From MFZZ01 sp964582715 (lineage in GTDB: Bacteria > Patescibacteriota > Microgenomatia > UBA1406 > GWC2-37-13), in the NCBI GenBank assembly GCA_964582715.1, contig CAZOSM010000001.1:124001-188000 (forward strand): a stretch of DNA of 64,000 bases, in the 5' to 3' direction. Positions 1 to 7,184 of this stretch are shown here, one piece after another. Within the stretch, counting starts at the first letter, position 1. The number at the start of each line of letters is the position of its first letter. The notes below the pieces were generated by a model. The model had not been told where the DNA came from and ran no database searches. It saw only the letters and a list, made by a program, of their open reading frames with translations. A program made the translations under genes and the position numbers.

Positions 1-111
1 TGTTGAACTAAAACTTTCAATAGTTGGAGATTGAGCAAGAACAGGAGAAGGAATAAAATAAGTAAAGATCGTGAGTGCTAATACAAAAATTAAACTTTTC
101 TTCAAACCCAT
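1..111 (-). CDS. Secreted protein, N-terminal fragment (runs off window)
   Basis: Only the first 37 codons are inside the window; the rest lies to the left. The start ATG is at 111-109. The translation begins MGLKKSLIFVLALT and continues through a hydrophobic stretch to a VLA-Q junction. That is a classical signal peptide: short basic n-region, about 18 hydrophobic residues, A-x-A-like cleavage site. The mature part starts QSPTIESFSST. The function cannot be read from this fragment. It lies 25 nt downstream of the truncated acetyltransferase on the same strand. Confidence 0.55.
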   Translation of the reverse strand, partial: MGLKKSLIFVLALTIFTYFIPSPVLAQSPTIESFSST

Positions 112-136
112 AATTCCTATACTACCACTTTTATGC

Positions 137-316
137 TCAATAAGGAATTAGATTACTGACAGGAAATATAAGTTCTTTAAAGTATTTTTCTCCTGCTGCA
201 GACATTGCCCAATCGAGCTTTAAATCTGGATCATATTTATAGTTATCTACGAAGACTTCATCATTAAGAAGTTGAAGTTTATTCCATTCTGTAGGGAGAG
301 CTTGACGGATCTTCAT
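137..316 (-). pseudogene. GNAT acetyltransferase, N-terminal remnant
   Basis: A 59-codon reading frame starts MKIRQALPTEWNKLQLLNDE and contains LKLDWAMSAAGEKYF. This matches the first strand and helices of small GNAT N-acetyltransferases, in which an (I)R-x-A start is followed by LN-x-x-(V/L)F and LDW. GNAT enzymes are normally 140-170 residues, so the acetyl-CoA binding motif and the C-terminal half are missing. A stop at 137-139 ends the frame just before the next gene. A TATACT box lies 7 nt before the ATG. It is probably a decayed gene at the edge of a rearranged region; a very short functional protein cannot be excluded. Confidence 0.55.
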
Positions 317-456
317 GAAACTAAGTATAGCAAAATTTGTGAGCTCTCTGTCCCTCAGGTGGAACTTATTTTTCGAGAATCTTCTCTACACATATCAAAA
401 TTTAAAAGTATATCTTTAGAATAATTTAATGACTTGACTGTAATTAATTTGAAATT

Positions 457-690
457 TTATCTATAGCTATTAGAAAAAAATAGGAACATGAAGATTCCCA
501 TTATAATTCCAAGGATTGCTACTATTCTGTATGCGATTATTGTTTGTTTTGTAATATTTGTTTGAACTCCTTGAGCTTTGTTATTAAATGTTATCATCCA
601 ACGTGTATATCTTTCAGAGACAAGAATTGCAACAAAGTTAACGATAATAATTAGAAGTAAAAGTTGCCAAATGAGTAAAAAGGAGAACAT
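457..690 (-). CDS. Small two-helix membrane protein
   Basis: A 77-residue product with two clear hydrophobic helices, at about residues 3-24 (FSFLLIWQLLLLIIIVNFVA) and 52-72 (YRIVAILGIIMGIFMFLFF). A short basic, polar loop joins them. No family is recognised. Upstream of the ATG on the minus strand a TAAGAT box sits 6 nt away, with TTGCAA 17 nt further up, a plausible leaderless promoter. It overlaps the start of a less convincing reading frame on the other strand. The membrane composition is non-random, which supports it being real, but the function is unknown. Confidence 0.45.
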   Translation of the reverse strand: MFSFLLIWQLLLLIIIVNFVAILVSERYTRWMITFNNKAQGVQTNITKQTIIAYRIVAILGIIMGIFMFLFFSNSYR

Positions 691-913
691 ATATCTCTAT
701 CTTAATAAAAGTAGAAACTATTTGCAAGAATATCTAATGTGTTCCAGAATGAACAAAGTGCGTAAAAATTTATCCCTTTGTTACAAGCTTTTTCTATATG
801 TGAGCCACACGGATTTTTCTTGGAACCAATATCTCCTTGAACTCAAGCAACTCTACTCAATAATACCAGAATCAAGTATTTACGCTCCTATGACAACTAC
901 TAGTGTGTACTAG
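671..913 (+). CDS. Hypothetical small protein
   Basis: An 80-residue frame from the ATG at 671 (MSKKENIYLYLNKSRNYLQE...) ending ...PMTTTSVY. An upstream in-frame ATG at 578 would overlap the opposite-strand membrane protein heavily, so the internal start is preferred. It is rich in Leu, Tyr, Lys and Ser and predicted helical, with no recognisable motif. It lies 23 nt before the next plus-strand gene and could be the first gene of the element's plus-strand run. No ribosome site is seen. Weakly supported. Confidence 0.3.
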   Translation: MSKKENIYLYLNKSRNYLQEYLMCSRMNKVRKNLSLCYKLFLYVSHTDFSWNQYLLELKQLYSIIPESSIYAPMTTTSVY

Positions 914-936
914 AACCATTAATAAAAGAGTAAGAT

Positions 937-1296
937 ATGGCATTTGTAATCAATAAAAAATCAAAAAAATATGGAAAAGAACGTAAGTTGTATTATTTGG
1001 TAGAAAATTACCGTGAAGCAGGAAAGATAAAGCGTAAAACATTATTGAAACTTAATGACTGCAAGAATGTTGCAGAGTTGTTTCAACGCACCATACAAGA
1101 ACAAGATAGATGGGTTAAACAACTTGAGGAACGTAAGAAACGATTCGATGCAATAACAAGTAAGAAATATCCACAGCTATCTCCTTATTATGACTCGTCA
1201 GAGCTAAAAGCTCGATTTCGTCAAAAGGTGTGGGGAGCAGAATTCCATATTAAAGAGTTGGAGAAGAAAATCAATTTGTTAAAAATTTATTTATAG
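937..1296 (+). CDS. Hypothetical protein with transposase-N-terminus-like start
   Basis: A 119-residue basic protein. The first 40 residues (MAFVINKKSKKYGKERKLYY then LVENYREAGKIKRKTLLKL) resemble the short beta-hairpin start found in IS1634-type transposases and related CPR small proteins (a YYxxVExYRExGKxxQRTL pattern). The catalytic DDE core is absent. Residues 50-119 are charged and helical (coiled-coil-like). The frame stops at 1294-1296, but the +2 frame stays open to about 1364 with protein-like composition, so a frameshift near the C-terminus is possible. The function is unknown. Confidence 0.5.
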   Translation: MAFVINKKSKKYGKERKLYYLVENYREAGKIKRKTLLKLNDCKNVAELFQRTIQEQDRWVKQLEERKKRFDAITSKKYPQLSPYYDSSELKARFRQKVWGAEFHIKELEKKINLLKIYL

Positions 1297-1342
1297 AAAA
1301 AGTGCAAGATATTGCAGCATCTTTGGCACTACAAAAATATTT

Positions 1343-1714
1343 ATGGCAAAACCAGGTATAGAATACAAATTAACAGACGTTGATAAAACACATGCAATAA
1401 AGTATGTGGAGGAAAGCGGATTGTTTAAGAACAGGCTTGCCGATTTTTTAGGTATCAGTAGACCAACCTTAGATAAGATTTTAGAAGAAAATCCTGACTT
1501 TTTTACCTGTCTCAAGCGGGCAGATGCAGTTTTTTGTAAAAAGTTGATAGAGATAGTGGGAAAGAAAAATCCTTTTCTTATTCTTAGGACAAAATATCGT
1601 GAAGAATTTAATGACACGATCAAAATAGGTTTTGATCCTGAAGAAGAAATACAGAAAGTTAAGAAATTACTTGAAAAGGAAACGACTAATGAATTAGAAG
1701 CTTTGTCGGATTAG
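1343..1714 (+). CDS. Helix-turn-helix protein, terminase-small-subunit-like
   Basis: A 123-residue protein. Residues 27-52 (LFKNRLADFLGISRPTLDKI) form a clear helix-turn-helix with the recognition helix SRPTLDKI. The following NPDFFTCLKRAD and KNPFLILRTKYREEFNDT resemble the segment after the HTH in small phage terminase subunits (PxLxIFxLKxRxPEEY-type). The C-terminal 30 residues are acidic and helical. It immediately precedes the giant NTPase, with its promoter between them. It may be a phage-derived DNA-binding protein or a small regulator of this locus. The family placement is inference. Confidence 0.55.
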   Translation: MAKPGIEYKLTDVDKTHAIKYVEESGLFKNRLADFLGISRPTLDKILEENPDFFTCLKRADAVFCKKLIEIVGKKNPFLILRTKYREEFNDTIKIGFDPEEEIQKVKKLLEKETTNELEALSD

Positions 1715-1727
1715 GTATTGTTGATTG

Positions 1728-1733
1728 TATAAT
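1728..1733 (+). promoter_or_regulatory. -10 box of the NTPase gene
   Basis: TATAAT ends 9 nt before the ATG at 1743, so a transcript would begin at or next to the start codon. This decides the start against the upstream in-frame TTG at 1725, which lies before the box. Confidence 0.5.
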
Positions 1734-1742
1734 AAGCATGAC

Positions 1743-4700
1743 ATGAACATTATATTTCTTGACCAAAAATGGCAAAATCAACATTACGATTCAATTCTTA
1801 AGAAAGCTGGTAGTAGATATACTCCACATTTAAACGTTGAATTACCTATAAGCAAAATTTTCAACACCTTATCCCGCACAAAAGAGTTCTACGTGGAATT
1901 TCGTACACATGTAGGAGAATTAAACAGAAGCAAGAATCGAGCAGTTCCAAGAGAGAAAAGTGAGCTTTTAAATAACAAAGATCAAGATCTGTTTAATAAA
2001 ATAGATGAACTTCAAAAACATCTCAGTAAAGTTAAGGAATACAATAACGATAAAATACCATTAGATGAAATACGAACATTAACTAATGAAGCTCAAGAAT
2101 TAGTTTGGGAATATCGAAAAGCTATCTACGAAGCACAGGAATCTGAGAAAGAAAAAGCAAAAACAGATAAAAAGGATAAGGATCATAGACATTATAGTTC
2201 AGATATTTTTAATTCTGAGCTGCATTATTTGACAGAGCTACAGAGAGAATTAAATTACTTTTCCACTTTTGCTCAGAGTAAGGAAGCAGAACTTACAAAT
2301 AATCCAAACATGTCATTACTGGGTAGGTCAGGAATTGGGAAGACACACCTTTTGTGCGACTTAGTGAAAATTCGTTTTAAAAGTGGGTATCCAACAATAA
2401 TGTTACTAGGTCAAGATTTCCAAAAAAGTAGAGACATTGCTTCGCAGATAATTTCACAGCTTAATCTTACTAAACAAATTAAGAGTAATAAAGATTTATT
2501 TAGTCTACTCGATAAAGCTGGTGAATCATCAAATTGCAGAACGTTGATTCTTATTGACGCTCTAAATGAAACACCTCATCCACGCTATTGGATCACTAAT
2601 CTCAAAAAATTTATAGATGAAGTTAAACATTATAAAAACATAGCACTAGTGGTAAGTGTTAGATCTGGATTTGAAAAAGAAATTTACACTAATGATTCAA
2701 AAAAATTGTTAGTTAAAATTGAGCATGAAGGTTTTTCATACCGAGAATGGGAAGCTGTAGTCACTTTTTTTAGTGAATATAAAATTCCACTTCCTGAAAT
2801 TCCGATTTTAAACCCAGAGTTTCAAATTCCACTTTTCCTTAAGCTTTTTTGTGAAGGTGTAGGCAATAGACTGAAAAAAAACAAAGGTAAGCAATCATTT
2901 AAAGGTCATGAAGGTGCAACATTTATATTTGAAACTTATATAAAGGCAGCAGCTGACAAAATTGCTAAAGAGCATTCTTTACCCAAAGGAAGAAACAGTA
3001 ATGGAGAGTATGTTATTTGGGATACTATCATCGAGAAGATAGCAGAGGTGATGATAAGAAAAAAAATTCATAAAGATTTAATTTTCCCACATGAACTCAA
3101 AAAGCTAATTGTCAAAGCTCATCCATCAGTAAACCCAACAGAGATGATCAATAGTCTAGAAAGAAATACTTTATTAACGAAAATTCCTGTATATAGCCCT
3201 AATTCAACCAAAGTTAGATATGGATACAGATTCCCTTATCAAAAATTTAGTGACCATCTGATTTGTAGGTATTTATTAAAAAAATATGATCCTAAAGATC
3301 CAAACTTTAATAAACTCTTTAGTAGAAAAAAGGTTTTTGGAAAACTACTTAGAAGGTATCAAAGAGGGATACTTGAGGCACTTGCAATCCAAATTCCTGA
3401 AAGAACTAAAGGAAAAGAATTATTTGATTTTTTCTCAAGAGATAAAAATAACTATCTAATAAAAGAAACTTTCCTTGAGAGTATAATATGGAGGATTCCA
3501 ACAAAGTTTCGAGTAAATAAAAAAGGGAGCGCTACAAAGGCACTAAAGTACGTTAATAAATACTTATTAAATGATGAATACTTCCATCAATTTTTAAATG
3601 TAGTTATTTCTGTTTCACCAAATCCACTACATCCGATAAATGCTCTCTCACTTCATAGATATTTGAATGACCTTGGCATTAAAAAAAGAGATGCATGGTG
3701 GTCAACTTTCCTTCACTATCAAAATGGTGAAAAAGGTGCAGTAGATCGAATAATAGAATGGGCATGGTCAATGTCTGATAAACAAAAGATTGATGATAAC
3801 ACAACGGAATTAGCAGCCATAACTTTGACATGGTTTCTTACTACCCCCAACCGTTATATAAGGGATAAGTCAACAAAAGCATTAGTTGCTTTATTAACGA
3901 ATAAATTAAATGTCGTTTGTAATATTATTAAACGGTTTAGAGATGTAGATGATTTTTACGTTCTAGAAAGAATTTACGCTGTGGCTTATGGTACAGCTTT
4001 AAGATGTGATCCAACTAATAACAATGAGTTAAAGAAGCTAGCGGAACTTATATATGATTTAATATTTAAAGATGGATCACCTCCCCCTCATTTCTTATTA
4101 AGAGATTATGCACAAGGTGTTATAAAAGAAACCTTCAGGAGGGGCATTAAATTAAAGTTTGATCCATCGAAAGTAGAACCGCCATATAAGAGCGACCCTC
4201 CAGATACAGCTCCTAATGTTGAGGATCTAAAAAAGAAGTATTACCCAGATGATTTTTCTTGGGACAAAAATCCTGAAGGAAGAGGCATTGTAAGTATTTG
4301 GAGTTCTCTAATGTATGCGAGTGCGGGTGGTCTTGCTGATTTTGGAAATTATGAACTTGGAAGCGCATTAAATCATTGGTACAGTCGTAAGTTGAGTGAG
4401 CCAACACCTCTTACAAGAGAAGAAAAGAAAGAAAGATTCGAAAAATCATTGAGTTCAAAACAAAAAGATCTTTATCTGATTCAAGATGAACTTAAACACA
4501 AAGCTTTAACCGTAAGTATTAGTTCTATTTTTAAGAAGGATAAAGATGTAGTTATTAAACCCAAGGACGGCGTTGAGCAGCAATATGATAAAGCGTATAA
4601 AGAATTCATTGTTTCCCTTTCTGAAAATCAAGTAAAAGATTTTCATGAACTGGAAAATCATAATAGGAGAATTGAAGATTTTGATCATAAGTTAGCAGAG

Positions 4701-5828
4701 CAGTGGATATTCACTAAGATTGTAAGTGACTGGTATGACCCATTATTGCATAGGGATTTTGATAGTAGCGTACAAACTTCTAGGGATAGAGGTGCTCCAA
4801 AAATCGAAAGAATTGGAAAGAAGTACCAATGGATAGGAATGCATCAAATCTTGGCTAGAATTGCTGATAATTATCAGTTTAAAGGATCAAGCTGGTCAGA
4901 AGGAGCGGTAAAGTTTCAAGGCGCATGGCAGACTTGGGAAAGAGATATTGATCCAAGCAGTATTTTAAACGGGAAAATTGTAAAACCCACTAAAGATGAA
5001 AAATGGTGGATCGGACAAGAATATAGTGCTTGGGAAAAATATCCAAAAGCCGAAGACTGGCTAAAAGAATTTTCAGATATGCCTGACATAGGCAGAATTA
5101 TCGAATTAGAAGATCCTAAAGGGAAAAATTGGTTAAACCTAACTTCACTGGTTGAATGGGATGAAGAGCCACCTCCTGAAGAAGAGAAGTATCACTACCC
5201 GACAAGAAGGCTTTATTTTATTATTAGAGGTAATATTGTTCATGCAAAAGATAAGAGAAAGTTTATTGATTGGGCTACTAAACAAAAAGATTTTTACAAT
5301 GATGTAATCCCTTCTTCGATAGAGCTTCAAGGAATCTTCTTAAAAGAATACCCTTTTAGTGAAGTGTTTAAGTCTAGTTATGGCTCATCCACAAAATCTG
5401 ATTGGACTACTGATTCTAGACATGATGCTATTCCTGTACCAGTCATTATTGCTGACACACAATATTCATCAAGCATGAGCAGTAACGATGCATCTTTAGA
5501 GGAAGGTGTAAGGATTTACATGCCTTCTAGGTGGTTATGCGAAAATATGGGATTAACACACGGTGTAAATGAAGGGGAATTTGTAAATAATAAGGGGGAA
5601 ATAATATTTAAAGATCCAACAGTAAGCTCGAATGTACAAAATATGTTAGTAGCAGATAAAGATATATTTCTAAAGTTCTTAAAAGACAATAATTATGACA
5701 TAGTATGGACGTTACTAGGAGAAAAAAACATTTTAGGCGATAGGTCACAAGGATATTTGGGTATGACAGGAGTATATTATTATGAAAATGGAAAGATAGT
5801 TGGTTCAATGAAGAAGGTTGTGAGATAG
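1743..5828 (+). CDS. Giant STAND-like P-loop NTPase, candidate antiphage protein
   Basis: A 1361-residue protein. The N-terminus carries a conserved-looking RYTPHLNVELPI segment (about residues 25-36), then a charged helical region. A nucleotide-binding domain follows, with Walker A GRSGIGKT (about 194-201), Walker B LILIDALNE (about 268-276) and a VVSVRSGFE strand typical of STAND/NACHT-like switch ATPases. A winged-helix-like and helical-repeat segment (about 380-800) comes next, then a large C-terminal part without a recognisable catalytic motif. STAND proteins use a C-terminal sensor and an effector. Avs-type antiphage NTPases have a similar size and layout, but no N-terminal nuclease or protease is visible here. 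It sits in a recombinase-bearing element beside a regulator, the usual context of defence cargo. The defence role is inference. Confidence 0.7.
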   Translation: MNIIFLDQKWQNQHYDSILKKAGSRYTPHLNVELPISKIFNTLSRTKEFYVEFRTHVGELNRSKNRAVPREKSELLNNKDQDLFNKIDELQKHLSKVKEYNNDKIPLDEIRTLTNEAQELVWEYRKAIYEAQESEKEKAKTDKKDKDHRHYSSDIFNSELHYLTELQRELNYFSTFAQSKEAELTNNPNMSLLGRSGIGKTHLLCDLVKIRFKSGYPTIMLLGQDFQKSRDIASQIISQLNLTKQIKSNKDLFSLLDKAGESSNCRTLILIDALNETPHPRYWITNLKKFIDEVKHYKNIALVVSVRSGFEKEIYTNDSKKLLVKIEHEGFSYREWEAVVTFFSEYKIPLPEIPILNPEFQIPLFLKLFCEGVGNRLKKNKGKQSFKGHEGATFIFETYIKAAADKIAKEHSLPKGRNSNGEYVIWDTIIEKIAEVMIRKKIHKDLIFPHELKKLIVKAHPSVNPTEMINSLERNTLLTKIPVYSPNSTKVRYGYRFPYQKFSDHLICRYLLKKYDPKDPNFNKLFSRKKVFGKLLRRYQRGILEALAIQIPERTKGKELFDFFSRDKNNYLIKETFLESIIWRIPTKFRVNKKGSATKALKYVNKYLLNDEYFHQFLNVVISVSPNPLHPINALSLHRYLNDLGIKKRDAWWSTFLHYQNGEKGAVDRIIEWAWSMSDKQKIDDNTTELAAITLTWFLTTPNRYIRDKSTKALVALLTNKLNVVCNIIKRFRDVDDFYVLERIYAVAYGTALRCDPTNNNELKKLAELIYDLIFKDGSPPPHFLLRDYAQGVIKETFRRGIKLKFDPSKVEPPYKSDPPDTAPNVEDLKKKYYPDDFSWDKNPEGRGIVSIWSSLMYASAGGLADFGNYELGSALNHWYSRKLSEPTPLTREEKKERFEKSLSSKQKDLYLIQDELKHKALTVSISSIFKKDKDVVIKPKDGVEQQYDKAYKEFIVSLSENQVKDFHELENHNRRIEDFDHKLAEQWIFTKIVSDWYDPLLHRDFDSSVQTSRDRGAPKIERIGKKYQWIGMHQILARIADNYQFKGSSWSEGAVKFQGAWQTWERDIDPSSILNGKIVKPTKDEKWWIGQEYSAWEKYPKAEDWLKEFSDMPDIGRIIELEDPKGKNWLNLTSLVEWDEEPPPEEEKYHYPTRRLYFIIRGNIVHAKDKRKFIDWATKQKDFYNDVIPSSIELQGIFLKEYPFSEVFKSSYGSSTKSDWTTDSRHDAIPVPVIIADTQYSSSMSSNDASLEEGVRIYMPSRWLCENMGLTHGVNEGEFVNNKGEIIFKDPTVSSNVQNMLVADKDIFLKFLKDNNYDIVWTLLGEKNILGDRSQGYLGMTGVYYYENGKIVGSMKKVVR

Positions 5829-5898
5829 CCCTTCTTGCGTCACAGAATGCCTCTAGAACATTAGCCAACGACTTTATTGACAAATACATGGATGTTAG

Positions 5899-5928
5899 GT
5901 ATAAATTATACATCGAGGTATAATTTAT
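5899..5928 (+). promoter_or_regulatory. Operator-like inverted repeat overlapping the -10 box
   Basis: ATAAATTATAC (5901-5911) and GTATAATTTAT (5918-5928) are perfect 11-bp inverted repeats separated by six bases. The right arm contains a TATAAT box (5919-5924) and ends exactly at the ATG of the MerR-like gene at 5929. The arrangement suggests that a dimeric protein, perhaps the gene product itself, covers the promoter and start codon. Confidence 0.55.
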
Positions 5929-6720
5929 ATGTTACTCATAAGCGATAACGTTTTAACCAAATATTCCGCAGCTGAACAAAAATACAATATTAAAAAAGCT
6001 TTAAATACAGAAAAGAAATATAAGATTTCTGATACTCGTCTCACCTACAGGCAGCTCAACGATTTGGATTCAAATAAGCTTTTACCCGATAATAGAGAAA
6101 ATAAAGCTGGTTGGAGAAAGTTCTCATACAAAGAACTTGTTTATTTAGAGCTCGTTAGCGAGTTAAAAGAATTCGGACTAAAACGAGAACAATTCAAGCA
6201 ATTATGGGAATCCTTTTTTAAGGAGAAATCAAAGGATCTGGATCTCAACAATAAATACCATGCTGAAATAGCAATAGGGTGCGTTCTAGGTGGTATAGAA
6301 ATCACACTAACATTAGATAGTAAGGGTAATATTTTTTATTCCGATCCTATATTTTCCACAATTTCTAAATATTCCAAGCCTCACATCAGAATTACTTTGA
6401 ATGAGATTATTAATCAACTCAATCCAAAAATAGGTATGGAAAAAGCGCCTATTACATTTTCAAGTAATAGTATCGTTAATATGCTTAATGATAAAGAGAA
6501 GGAGCTTTTAAAGATAATAAGAGACAAAGATTACACTTTTGTAAAAGTTAGAAAAAAGGACGGAGAACTATCAGTTGTTCATGCCGAGAAATACAATTCA
6601 GAAAATGAAGGGTTAGACATAGAAACACTTTTAAAAAGCAGAGATTATATAGATGTAACAGTTAAAAAAAGAGACGGAAAAATTGTTAACTATAAACTTG
6701 AAGAGACAATCAAACTTTAA
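5929..6720 (+). CDS. MerR-like DNA-binding regulator
   Basis: A 263-residue protein. Residues 33-85 (KISDTRLTYRQLNDLDSNKL, then GWRKFSYKELVYLELVSEL) fit the MerR winged-helix pattern: a Y/R-Q-L-x-x-L-D-x-x-x-L-L-P segment followed by R-x-(F/Y)-(S/T)-x-x-(D/E)-L. The remaining 170 residues contain two similar short modules ending in KKDGELSVVHAEKY and KKRDGKIVNYKLEE, which look like a small duplicated beta-rich sensor. The start is fixed by a TATAAT box and a perfect inverted repeat immediately upstream. It lies between the NTPase and the recombinase and probably regulates element genes. Its ligand is unknown. Confidence 0.6.
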   Translation: MLLISDNVLTKYSAAEQKYNIKKALNTEKKYKISDTRLTYRQLNDLDSNKLLPDNRENKAGWRKFSYKELVYLELVSELKEFGLKREQFKQLWESFFKEKSKDLDLNNKYHAEIAIGCVLGGIEITLTLDSKGNIFYSDPIFSTISKYSKPHIRITLNEIINQLNPKIGMEKAPITFSSNSIVNMLNDKEKELLKIIRDKDYTFVKVRKKDGELSVVHAEKYNSENEGLDIETLLKSRDYIDVTVKKRDGKIVNYKLEETIKL

Positions 6721-6789
6721 ACTGAGCAAGGAAACTTTGCAGGTTTAAAATTAATTAATTTTGTATAGCTTTAGTATCAAGAAGCACTT

Positions 6790-6819
6790 GGGCTAAGGAG
6801 GCTAAAAGCCACTTAGTCC
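6790..6819 (+). promoter_or_regulatory. Hairpin sequestering a Shine-Dalgarno site
   Basis: GGGCTAAG (6790-6797) pairs with CTTAGTCC (6812-6819) with one G-U pair. Inside, GGCT (6800-6803) pairs with AGCC (6807-6810) around an AAA loop. The strong ribosome site AAGGAGG (6795-6801) lies within the 5' arms, and the ATG follows at 6821. There is no T-tract, so it is not a terminator. It looks like a translational switch. Confidence 0.55.
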
Positions 6820-6820
6820 T

Positions 6821-6985
6821 ATGATAGATAACGACATATTAAAAGCAAAATTAGCCAAAGAGTTAAAAAAGCTGAAGCTGACAGAGCAACAAGAGGATGT
6901 AGTAGTTAAAGAGATTAATTATCTTGCCAACCTTTTAATAGATATTTACATAAGCAAAACGAAGGGAGGTGAAAAAATCTTATGA
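6821..6985 (+). CDS. 54-residue microprotein upstream of the recombinase
   Basis: The product MIDNDILKAKLAKELKKLKL then TEQQEDVVVKEINYLANLLI is charged and helical with a leucine-rich amphipathic pattern, possibly a short coiled coil. Its TGA stop overlaps the ATG of the next gene (ATGA at 6982-6985), indicating translational coupling. The initiating ATG directly follows the hairpin at 6790-6819 that holds an AAGGAGG ribosome site. No family is recognised. The layout (coupled pair before a serine recombinase) makes a regulatory or accessory recombination role possible, but this is only inference. Confidence 0.5.
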   Translation: MIDNDILKAKLAKELKKLKLTEQQEDVVVKEINYLANLLIDIYISKTKGGEKIL

Positions 6986-7122
6986 AGAGTCATGAAGAGA
7001 AACTTACAGATAGTTTATTAAAATCTTACAACGAATATTATAGAGCAATTATGTCAGAGAAAATAAAGGCGGGAATTAAAAATGCTAAAGAAGAAGGAAA
7101 GCAGGTGTTCAAACAACGTTAA
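6982..7122 (+). CDS. 46-residue microprotein resembling the recombinase linker helix
   Basis: The product starts MKSHEEKLTDSLLKSYNEYY and ends with SEKIKAGIKNAKEEGKQVF. The end closely resembles the segment following the catalytic domain of resolvase/invertase-type serine recombinases (S-E-K/R-I-K-A-G-x-x-x-A-K-x-x-G-K). A strong ribosome site GGGAGGTGA lies 7-10 nt upstream, and the start overlaps the previous stop. A free copy of the dimerisation-helix end could interfere with or modulate the adjacent recombinase. It may equally be a decayed fragment. The ribosome site and coupling argue that it is translated. Confidence 0.5.
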   Translation: MKSHEEKLTDSLLKSYNEYYRAIMSEKIKAGIKNAKEEGKQVFKQR

Positions 7123-7134
7123 TTAATTTTTGAT

Positions 7135-7162
7135 AGTAGGGATTTCTTAAGTAGTCCCTACT
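7135..7162 (+). promoter_or_regulatory. Hairpin in the leader of the recombinase gene
   Basis: AGTAGGGA (7135-7142) pairs perfectly with TCCCTACT (7155-7162) over a 12-base loop, 22 nt before the recombinase ATG. It is followed by a TTAATTTTT stretch, so it might attenuate transcription between the microprotein pair and the recombinase. Confidence 0.4.
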
Positions 7163-7184
7163 GATGAGAAATTAATTTTTATAT

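Noticed and set aside
317..456. Search for a left attachment site (partial tRNA-Glu copy) of the integrated element.
   Set aside because: No stretch similar to the tRNA-Glu 3' region or the recombinase junction was found by eye here or near 890-940; the left boundary stays undefined.
7161..7172. CTGATGAGAAAT resembles the hammerhead ribozyme core (CUGAUGA...GAAA).
   Set aside because: There is no stem II between the two core segments and no matching stems I and III with a cleavage site, so chance similarity is more likely.
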